Shown one piece after another: positions 44,201 to 49,683 of a stretch of DNA of 49,683 nucleotides (positions are counted from its first letter, which is position 1; every line of letters begins with the position of its first letter). The translations under genes and the position numbers were made by a program. The stretch is from Thiotrichaceae bacterium (GTDB taxonomy: Bacteria > Pseudomonadota > Gammaproteobacteria > Beggiatoales > Beggiatoaceae), in assembly GCA_011391085.1 (NCBI GenBank), contig JAABRD010000037.1:1-49683 (forward strand), written 5' to 3'. Under the pieces are notes generated by a model, which saw nothing but the letters and a program-made list of their open reading frames with translations, ran no database searches and was not told the origin of the DNA.

Positions 44201-47200
44201 GAGACCACGCCTCCTCCAGACATCTCTTTACCACCGCAAACTTTGACGGTGACGAAGGGTGGTCAATGTACGGGTAGCATTCTTAGCTTCCCTGAAGGTA
44301 TTCTGTTGTCTCCACCTTATTCAAACGGTTTGCAAGCCAGCATGACCTATCCGCAAAATACGGTCATCGACCTCGTTGCGACGCCCGATATAGGTTGTCA
44401 ATGGGTCGGTTTTAGCGGTGATGACGATTGTGCAGACCAACAGGTGATGTTGACGAAAAACGTGGCTTGTGTCGGTACGTTTGAACCCGCCACCGCTTCT
44501 ACAGAAGAGACCGAGACGACAGAACCTGAAATGAATTGCCCATTGACGGGTGAAGTCGGGATTTATTGCAACTACAAAGGCTGGCAAGCAACGGACTTGA
44601 CCGTGACTTCCACCGGCAATATTTCCACCGTGGTCTTGCAAGGCACTATCATTAACAATGGTTGGATTTCCAATGCCACCATCACCCCCTCTTCTACCGT
44701 GACGGGTGGAGTTCTCAGTGGTTACATTGTCAATGAAGGTATCTTGAGTGACTTTGAATTTCGCGGTGCTATCCTCAAAGGTGGCACCTTGTCAGGGAAC
44801 ATCATTAACAAGAATCGTGGCATCCTTAGCGAAGGAGGGATTGTGCAAGATGTGTCCTTTGCACCCAATACTTACTTCAAAGGAGGTAAGTTACGGGGAC
44901 GCATTGAAGGGGATGCACAATTGCCAGTGCTGATTGAAGCGGTGCAAATTTTGCCGGGGAGTTATTTGACCAATGTCATTATTGGTGAGGATGTGAAAAT
45001 TGGGAAGAATGTGACGTTGGGGCCGGGGGTGGTCTTTTTGGATGGGAGTCTACCGGCTGAAGCCTCTAGTCCACCGGCTGAAGCCTCTAGTCCACCGGCT
45101 GAAGCCTCTAGTCCACCGGCTGAAGCCTCTAGTCCACCGGCTGAAGCCTCTAGTCCACCTGTTTCTGAACGCACACCTACGGTTATCAATGGTGAGGTGG
45201 ATGGGAAAGGGAAGGTAATGCGGGATGTGACGATTGGGCCTGATGGCAAACTGGTCAATGTTATTTTGCAAGGGACGATTGTCAATGAAGGCGTGATTGA
45301 GGATGCGACTTTGGAAGATTGTAACCTCACCGGTGGTATTTTGGGTGGGGTGATTGTCAATCATTGTGTCTTAACTGACATGGAGTTTCGCGGGTCGCAA
45401 CTGAGTGGCGGTGTGTTAGCTGGCACCATCACAGTGAGTCGGCAAGGCGTGTTGAAAGACTTGTTGTTAGCCCCTGCGGCGTCCCTGAAAGGTGGCAAGT
45501 GTAGCGGCAAGATTCAAGGCGATGCCATGTCCTTTGCCACGTTGGAAAGCATTGTGATTGAGAAAGACTGCGAGGTGGAAAACGTTATTGTTGGTGATAA
45601 CGTCAAGACTCGTGGCACTTTGACTAACATTGAATTTCGCGGTAAGATGTTAGTCGGTGGCACCCTGGGCGGGACGATTCGGAATACCGGTGACGGTCTT
45701 ATCCAAGATGTCAAATTTGCTGAAAATGCGCATCTAATTGGCGGTAAAGTGGGTGGTTCGTTGGACGGTAACGCCAAGGGACCCGCCTTGGCCGAAGAGG
45801 TCAATGCCAAAGCCTTGACGCATGTGAAATATGTCATCTTCAAAGGTGCGAAAGCATTGAAATTGGAACATCTTGACGTGGGTCCAGGGGTTGAGAAGTT
45901 GCCGGGCGATACCACTGACACCAAAATTGAGTTTGTCGATGCTAAAGGTGAGGTCGTGACTGATGCCACCGTAGGGGAACGTAGCACTTTGTCCAATGCC
46001 CAGTTACAGGGTACGATTGTCAATCGCGGTGTCATCACGAATGTCACCCTCTTACCTGACAGTACCTTAACGGGAGGTGTTCTCATGGGTGAAATTATCA
46101 ACCAAGGGACTCTTACGAACGTTGAATTTGCAGGCACTATGTTGTCAGGAGGACTGTTATGGGGTACGATTCTCAACACCAAGGGTGGTCTAATCAAGGA
46201 AGTGCGTCTGGCGCCGTCAGCCCATCTCAAAGGTGGTAAGTTACAAGGTCGCATCTTAGGTGATGTCCAAGAACCTGCGTTATTAGAAGACCTGACGATT
46301 CTCCCAGGGAGTGACATCGATAACGTCATCATTGGTGAAAATGTGCAAATCACAGAGGACGTGAAGTTTGGTCAAAACGTCAAATTCCTTTACCAACCGA
46401 CGGTCCAAGCGACGCGCTTTATCAATGATCAGCAAGACGCCAAAGGCGAACGTTGGAGAGATGTTATGGTGGGCACGACAGGGCACGTTTCTAATGTCGT
46501 GTTAGAAGGTGACACCCTCAATCAAGGAGTGTTGGAGAATGTGACCCTCCCGCTGGACGCCACTGTGACGGGCGGTGTTTTGACCGGTCAAATCCTCAAT
46601 CAGGGCACCCTCAATGACGTGGAATTTCAAGGCACGGAATTGACGGGAGGTGTGTTAGGAGGACAAATTAAAGTCACGCGCCAAGGAATCTTGTATAACG
46701 TCAGATTACGGGCTAAGGCTTACCTGATAGGAGGTTACCTCAAAGGTCGTTTGGAAGGTGATGAGGAGAATCCACCGATGCTTGAAGGCGTCACCATTCT
46801 CCCAGAAAGTTACGCTGCTAATCTCATTGTGGGTGAGAAAGTGGAGAACTATGGCACGTTGGCCAACTTTGAACTACGAGGCGCGGCACTAAGAGGTGGC
46901 ACCATCGCTGGCAAAGCCTCCTCTAATGGCAAAGGCATCTTCCAAGATGTCTCATTGGGTGCTAATGCGGAAGTCCGCGGTGTGCGCCTGAAAGGCAAAA
47001 TCAGAGGCGATGCCAAGGCCCCTGCGTTAATCGAACGGGTGCGAATTGACAGTGATGGTGAAGTGGAAAATGTCATTATCGGTGAGGACGTGACCAACGA
47101 AGGCAGTATCACTAACGCCGAATTTCGTGGTCAATTCCTCAAAGGTGGCCGTTTGGGTGGCAAGATTGTCATCACCAACAAAGGCATCTTGGAAAATGTG

Positions 47201-49423
47201 TACTTGATGGCCAATGCTTCGGTGACAGGTGGCAGTGTGCAAGGCGACATCATTGGCGAATCGGCAGATGAACCGGCCCTGTTGGAAAACCTGATTGTAC
47301 CCGCTGGGATTTTCCTGGATAACGTCATTATTGGCGATAACGTCACGCTTCCCAAAACCGCCAGATATGGACGCGGCGTGCGCTTCTTGAAGATCAATTT
47401 CAAACAGATGCGATATATCCAAGGCGAGGTACTCACCGATGTCACGGTGGAGGACTCTGATTCCTTTGAGAACGTGGTATTGCAAGGCAAGAATCGCAAT
47501 AAGGGACGCTTGCATAATGTCACCTTGCGCAAGCATAGCACCTTAACTGGAGGTCGTCTCAGCGGTGAAATTTACAATGAAGGAATGCTGATAGAAGTCG
47601 AGTTTGAAGGCACTCTGCTTATCGGTGGCGAACTGGCGGGGACTATCAAAAACACTCGCAATGGCACGATAAAGGAAGTCCGTTTAGCAGCCCGCACTCG
47701 TTTAAGCGGCGGCAAATTACAAGGTCGCATTTTGGGTGATGCCCAAGCCCTAGCGTTGCTTTCGAAGGTGGTCTTGTTAGAAGGCACCTTTGTAGATAAC
47801 GTCATCATTGGGGATGACGTGGAACTGGAAGACAATGTCACCTTTGGCCCAGGTGTGAAGTTTGAGAAGCAACCCAAACGTCGCACTTCCACAACGATTA
47901 ACGACGTGGTGGATGGCCAAGGACAAGTTTTTCAGGATGTCACGATTGGACCGCAAGGCAAACTGTTCAACGCCGTGTTAGCTGGGAAGATTCAAAACCA
48001 AGGCGTGTTAGAAGATGTCACCGTGCAAATCGATAGTATCGTCACGGGCGGGATTTTGACGGGTGTCATAATCAATCAAGGAACGGTGAGTGACTTTGAA
48101 TTTCAAGGCACTCACTTGACTGGTGGCGTGGTGGCAGGGACGGTGAGAAATACTCAAAACGGGATTCTCCAAGACCTGAAACTGGCGCCGCAAACTCGTC
48201 TCGTCGGTGGCAAACTGAAGGGCCGCATTGAAGGCGATATGCAATACATGGCCTACCTGGAAAGCGTCACCATTTTGGAATACAGTTATGTCATCTACGT
48301 CATCATTGAAGGCACCGTCGAAAACTTTGGGACGTTGGCAAACATTGAATTTCGTGGGGACCTGATTAAAGGAGGCGTATTGGAAGGACTGATTACCACC
48401 ACTGCCGCCGGTCTCCTCCAAGACCTTCGCTTGGCTGCTAATGCGATTCTCAAAGGTGGTCATTTGACTGGCAAAATCACAGGAGATGTCAATGCGTTGC
48501 CATTATTAGAACACTTGTTGATAGAAGCCGAAGGTTATGTCGAATACGTAGCCATTGGTGAACAAGTCATCAACCAAGGCACCTTGGCCAACTTCGAGTT
48601 ACGTGGTTCTCTGTTAGCAGGTGGCACCGTGTCAGGTAGCGTCAAAGTGACCCAGTTTGGCGAACTGCGCAGTGTTCACCTAGCGGGTAACACACAGATT
48701 ACAGGTGGCACTTTGGCTGGGATTATCAAGGGAGAAGCGAATGCCCCGGCGTTGCTAGAAAGCGTGGCAGTGGCCTCTATGACCTATTTAGAAAACGTGG
48801 TACTGGGAGAAACCACGTCGGTATCTGCTTATGTGACCTTTGGACCGCAGGTGACCACTTCTACTCAAACGGTGCTGACCAGCAGTACCAATGGTGGCCA
48901 AGGCGTGGATGCCCAAGGTCGTCTCGTAGAGACTAAAGCACGCTTTACCAGTGAAGTGAAGACTGCGACTGGCAAAGCGCAAAATCAGTCTGAATTGACT
49001 TTAGAGGAGGCAAGACAAGTCAAATTCACGACCACGCTGGCCATTGACCCGCAACATCTGGGTCAGCCGGGGGAAGTGATTGTCACGGTGAAAGTGAAGC
49101 GCATTGGTGTAGAAGGCACGTTCATGCGACCTGCCAATAATCAGTATCAATGGCTACCGTGGGATGGGGACCCGCAGCATTTGCAACCGATGCAAGTGTA
49201 TGATAAGTTACCCAAGGAGGTACCGATTACCATTTTTGATGGTGATTTGAGTAAGATCCCCGGCGATTTAACGGTGTCAGTGGGGTATCGGTTAGCAGAT
49301 GGGACGCTGATTTACAATCAGACACCTGCTAACGTCTCGGTGCCCTTGCCAGAAGGCTGTAAGAGTTGCCATGCGATTCCGATGACGGATGATGGGGAGG
49401 TGCCGGCGGGGCATGGGAAGTAA
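38276..49423 (+). CDS. Giant exported repeat protein with P-domain, ASH, InlB-like and beta-helix-like repeats and two CxxCH motifs
   Basis: 3715 residues, uninterrupted. Signal peptide 1-30 (cleavage near QVAVAA). A proprotein-convertase-like P-domain (about 35-188) is followed by 12 ASH/choice-of-anchor D repeats of ~110 residues (about 195-1575), each ending in a Y-x-L-x-C strand. Five InlB-like repeats (about 1589-2072) have Thr/Pro linkers. The long repetitive region (about 2085-3530) has six super-repeats with GTIVN, GGxLxG, GRIxGD and NVIIGE phrases, likely a beta-solenoid. The C-terminal domain (about 3535-3690, VSVGYRLADGTLIYN) precedes a tail with C3695-KS-C3698-H3699. A second heme-type motif, C1872-GG-C1875-H1876, sits in the fourth InlB-like repeat. 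Probably surface or secreted, roughly 380 kDa; a structural or adhesive role is inferred. Heme binding is a hypothesis. Confidence 0.9.
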   Translation: MNTKKSVLFLLMMLLINTFFLTTTQVAVAATIQGTQVEVCNTPNLTIPDNDTNGVDNVLTISENGLLNDIDVTVSATHQEVNHLVFTLTHGSTTITLLDRPGYPAHPRGCIGKDLQSVILDDAASSSVENSCTANQPAYPGASSYKPDNPLSAFNNQNINGNWTLKVSDVTSENNSVPGTLTKWCLKYQRQTVATLDPLPVLSVTFTGSPTEVGTPLFTPPTFTITNGATSVDDLWIYSVSLSNFSPAGTSGNFQITQPTTLPTPTNPIKIVPGQWYDFAAKCTPTTEGVRTADFIVTTNLNPPWDNIKYTLQCEGQSSKYDGSAIANPVDFGTKDVGAATGIQTVTVKNSASVVNLKINSASITGANISDFSIISTTFPMTIGPGSSSTIDLKCTPQAHGIRSAKLKLTTNDPANATVYHNLQCEGKGLTYNPAPSSTLNFGATTVNTPVSKTISIANNSTIQSWSISDGKSGAGVAMFDFSFAINNPILAGGTNNATVTCTPTTEGTYLATLTLTPAAPNPPVSYTLKCSAATNLTTDAVYDSDPLLPGETFDTGSSLVGTPHTSIFTVSEIGSAANLQLTAVSINNDFQLVSPTIPVTIAKGTTQTVTVRCTPSVKGTRTGTLQFTTNATNYPTASYPLTCKGLLPGYGSAPSPGSLLTFSDTKIGDTTAKLLTVNQTGDADLHVTFTGISGTHASDFKVKAPSPFPFTLAGSGGSKPVNLECSPTGLGDRLAKLELSSDDPAIPNPIYYNLKCKGLQGVGPFYDSTPITPGGTIDFGTTFVGVAKTGTFNAIEVGSQSLQVNIPASPITGTHAGDFALVSPTSNFVISDGGAANTVTVQCNPTAVGLRQATLTLVALEGGAQAPNNKTYTLKCTGDFTPKYGSTVAPSSTIDFGTNNWVGEEVQQTLTIKEQGTADLTVDLAATPITGTNPGDFAIDTSKFPLTIADGGANVPVTVTCNPSAMGPRTAILNLTTNDPLALTVSYPLSCTGKPTPKFNSSPLPNSTLDCGGGPVGVSITTKKIQILETGTADLQVTSATITDNTSGDFAIDPAVTLPVTVTDGDATGQPLTLKITPSVAMVQHTATLTLTTNDPLQSTYTYNLTCTAGTTPFYKSSPPQPGDTIDFGQTPTDVPVVQAFDVEEAGTADLTVELPAAPTPAITGTHAGDFTLVDTSLFPFTITKGSGDKKTIQIRCLPQGGGVRTAQLTLVSNDPLKLSPTYTLTCEGLPPGYGSTPAPGSPLNCGASGSQIGVPITYSFDIQETGIAPLKIDLAATSITGTNASEFSLVASPFPLTIADGGTAQTVTLQSIPAGVGTRTAQLNLVTNDLLQPTITYPLTCDGLPTPVYNSTPLLPGGTLDFGIAPYNEPVRKTFDIQEQGTADLTVTTPKITGPHTDDFTLISSPFPFTIPVGSGVPKTVTIQCQQTSPLEIHTATLTVTTNDPLLPNPSYKLRCTGQATPGYDSTPPVSGDTIDFGTTVIGTPITQTFAILEVGTANLTVSLADPAITGPYASEFTVMAPTFPLTIPEGGNPQTLVMQCTPSAIGTRTATLHLVTNDPLNPTLSYPLTCDGEPQPASIGGSSLLPSTLMLTVLVNGQGTGQVTSTPAGIDCHKDKVVGCNAGYNPLTQVTLTPVAAAGSVFSNWGGHDDCADGVLTMGGSKLCVAYFNLLQTTLTVTVAGNGTVSSSPAGIQCKTGGQCVSNYPTATSVTLTGTPDTGWQVAGWRGDCSNAGNVTMNSHKQCQAVFEPVPTTPTTPNSPTTPTTPTTPGQATLTVQNIGSGTGSVLQNFAVGSATGTLTAIPDSGSIFMGWAGACSGMDTPITVTLNQTMTCTAQFDLLPPTPPNHHLLTVIKIGLGNGVVFNEQVQCGGCHNQPQASSEQVQYLNENIHCGNEGAASKCQAAYPEGTTITLTAQPNENSLFAGWSGDCEMGTTNLTTKVTLNSDKRCVAQFDPKAVATSPGQPPTTPLPGETTPPPDISLPPQTLTVTKGGQCTGSILSFPEGILLSPPYSNGLQASMTYPQNTVIDLVATPDIGCQWVGFSGDDDCADQQVMLTKNVACVGTFEPATASTEETETTEPEMNCPLTGEVGIYCNYKGWQATDLTVTSTGNISTVVLQGTIINNGWISNATITPSSTVTGGVLSGYIVNEGILSDFEFRGAILKGGTLSGNIINKNRGILSEGGIVQDVSFAPNTYFKGGKLRGRIEGDAQLPVLIEAVQILPGSYLTNVIIGEDVKIGKNVTLGPGVVFLDGSLPAEASSPPAEASSPPAEASSPPAEASSPPAEASSPPVSERTPTVINGEVDGKGKVMRDVTIGPDGKLVNVILQGTIVNEGVIEDATLEDCNLTGGILGGVIVNHCVLTDMEFRGSQLSGGVLAGTITVSRQGVLKDLLLAPAASLKGGKCSGKIQGDAMSFATLESIVIEKDCEVENVIVGDNVKTRGTLTNIEFRGKMLVGGTLGGTIRNTGDGLIQDVKFAENAHLIGGKVGGSLDGNAKGPALAEEVNAKALTHVKYVIFKGAKALKLEHLDVGPGVEKLPGDTTDTKIEFVDAKGEVVTDATVGERSTLSNAQLQGTIVNRGVITNVTLLPDSTLTGGVLMGEIINQGTLTNVEFAGTMLSGGLLWGTILNTKGGLIKEVRLAPSAHLKGGKLQGRILGDVQEPALLEDLTILPGSDIDNVIIGENVQITEDVKFGQNVKFLYQPTVQATRFINDQQDAKGERWRDVMVGTTGHVSNVVLEGDTLNQGVLENVTLPLDATVTGGVLTGQILNQGTLNDVEFQGTELTGGVLGGQIKVTRQGILYNVRLRAKAYLIGGYLKGRLEGDEENPPMLEGVTILPESYAANLIVGEKVENYGTLANFELRGAALRGGTIAGKASSNGKGIFQDVSLGANAEVRGVRLKGKIRGDAKAPALIERVRIDSDGEVENVIIGEDVTNEGSITNAEFRGQFLKGGRLGGKIVITNKGILENVYLMANASVTGGSVQGDIIGESADEPALLENLIVPAGIFLDNVIIGDNVTLPKTARYGRGVRFLKINFKQMRYIQGEVLTDVTVEDSDSFENVVLQGKNRNKGRLHNVTLRKHSTLTGGRLSGEIYNEGMLIEVEFEGTLLIGGELAGTIKNTRNGTIKEVRLAARTRLSGGKLQGRILGDAQALALLSKVVLLEGTFVDNVIIGDDVELEDNVTFGPGVKFEKQPKRRTSTTINDVVDGQGQVFQDVTIGPQGKLFNAVLAGKIQNQGVLEDVTVQIDSIVTGGILTGVIINQGTVSDFEFQGTHLTGGVVAGTVRNTQNGILQDLKLAPQTRLVGGKLKGRIEGDMQYMAYLESVTILEYSYVIYVIIEGTVENFGTLANIEFRGDLIKGGVLEGLITTTAAGLLQDLRLAANAILKGGHLTGKITGDVNALPLLEHLLIEAEGYVEYVAIGEQVINQGTLANFELRGSLLAGGTVSGSVKVTQFGELRSVHLAGNTQITGGTLAGIIKGEANAPALLESVAVASMTYLENVVLGETTSVSAYVTFGPQVTTSTQTVLTSSTNGGQGVDAQGRLVETKARFTSEVKTATGKAQNQSELTLEEARQVKFTTTLAIDPQHLGQPGEVIVTVKVKRIGVEGTFMRPANNQYQWLPWDGDPQHLQPMQVYDKLPKEVPITIFDGDLSKIPGDLTVSVGYRLADGTLIYNQTPANVSVPLPEGCKSCHAIPMTDDGEVPAGHGK
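45053..45157 (+). repeat. In-frame 5 x 21-bp array captured from an intergenic repeat
   Basis: Five exact units of ccggctgaagcctctagtcc(a), each encoding PAEASSP, inside the giant gene between the first and second beta-helix-like super-repeats. The unit is the arm of the intergenic palindromes at 24094, 27217 and 34146. Confidence 0.92.
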
Positions 49424-49683
49424 CCCCGGCATCCAGCAATCCAGGAGTTCAAAGCGTCGCTTTGTCCGGGCAAAGCTATGCAAAGCTATGCTTTGGACTC
49501 ATGGATTTGCGTAGCTTTGCAGTTTTGTCCGGGCAAAGCTACGCTTTGGACTCATATAAGATTGTTGTTGGTGATGCAATCTGGGTGATATTCATAGAGT
49601 TTCCCTCACCCCCGGCCCCTCTCCCTACGGGCGTGGGGGGAACGGCGGCACCAGTGGTTTTCTCCCCACGCCCGTAGGGAGAG
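49424..49683. repeat. Repeat-rich region after the giant gene
   Basis: No gene. About 49441-49555 has several copies of the aaagctacgctttggactca motif in both orientations, a possible terminator zone. About 49570-49592 is a family D end (gtgatgcaatctgggtgata). From 49605 a palindrome (ctctccctacgggcgtgggg / ccccacgcccgtagggagag) runs to the window end. Confidence 0.7.

Noticed and set aside
45514-46353. 279-codon antisense frame within the giant gene
   Set aside because: It is a shadow of the repetitive coding strand: it changes composition with the repeats, has no domain, and lies opposite a clearly coding frame.

Overview
The window looks like chromosomal DNA of a gammaproteobacterium, most probably a large filamentous sulfur oxidiser (Beggiatoa/Thioploca/Thiomargarita type). 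This rests on recalled family knowledge: multi-copy AAA-ATPase/PD-(D/E)XK genes starting MHKFFNTAG, choice-of-anchor U proteins, and a dense load of small palindromic repeats are typical of those genomes. The housekeeping genes present (yciB, ruvC, ruvA, a MacAB-type exporter, a PAS-GGDEF-EAL protein) fit. I saw no rRNA, tRNA or CRISPR array, and no transposase gene.

Layout. 0.3-5.8 kb: an SPFH membrane protein, a lipoprotein of the branched-chain amino acid binding fold carrying an unusual (CxxC-x6)x4 insert, a small membrane-protein gene broken by a 20-bp duplication, yciB, a small exported protein and an orphan AapJ-type binding protein. 6.4-21 kb: two long exported NHL-repeat proteins ending in a choice-of-anchor U domain (the first frameshifted), each followed on the same strand by AAA-ATPase/nuclease genes (two after the first, one after the second). 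Between them lies a decayed PIN-domain toxin locus. 21.3-27.1 kb: a c-di-GMP turnover protein (minus strand), ruvC, ruvA and an NlpC/P60 lipoprotein. 27.3-30 kb (minus): a third anchor-U/AAA pair whose surface gene has lost its 5' end to a repeat. 30.6-33.9 kb (minus): a three-gene MacAB-like operon. 34.3-37.7 kb: a fifth AAA gene, a hotdog thioesterase and a Fic protein. 38.3-49.4 kb: one intact 3715-residue exported protein with a consensus sigma-70 promoter, a P-domain, 12 ASH-like repeats, 5 InlB-like repeats, about 1400 residues of beta-helix-like repeats, and two CxxCH heme-attachment motifs.

Two themes stand out. First, a duplicated cassette: anchor-U surface protein, an ~80-bp spacer, then an AAA/PD-(D/E)XK gene. 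Gene and spacer are both conserved between copies, so the unit was copied as a whole. Second, at least six families of MITE-like elements fill nearly every intergenic gap. They nest inside one another, truncate genes, and in one case have been captured in frame and tandemly amplified inside the giant gene.
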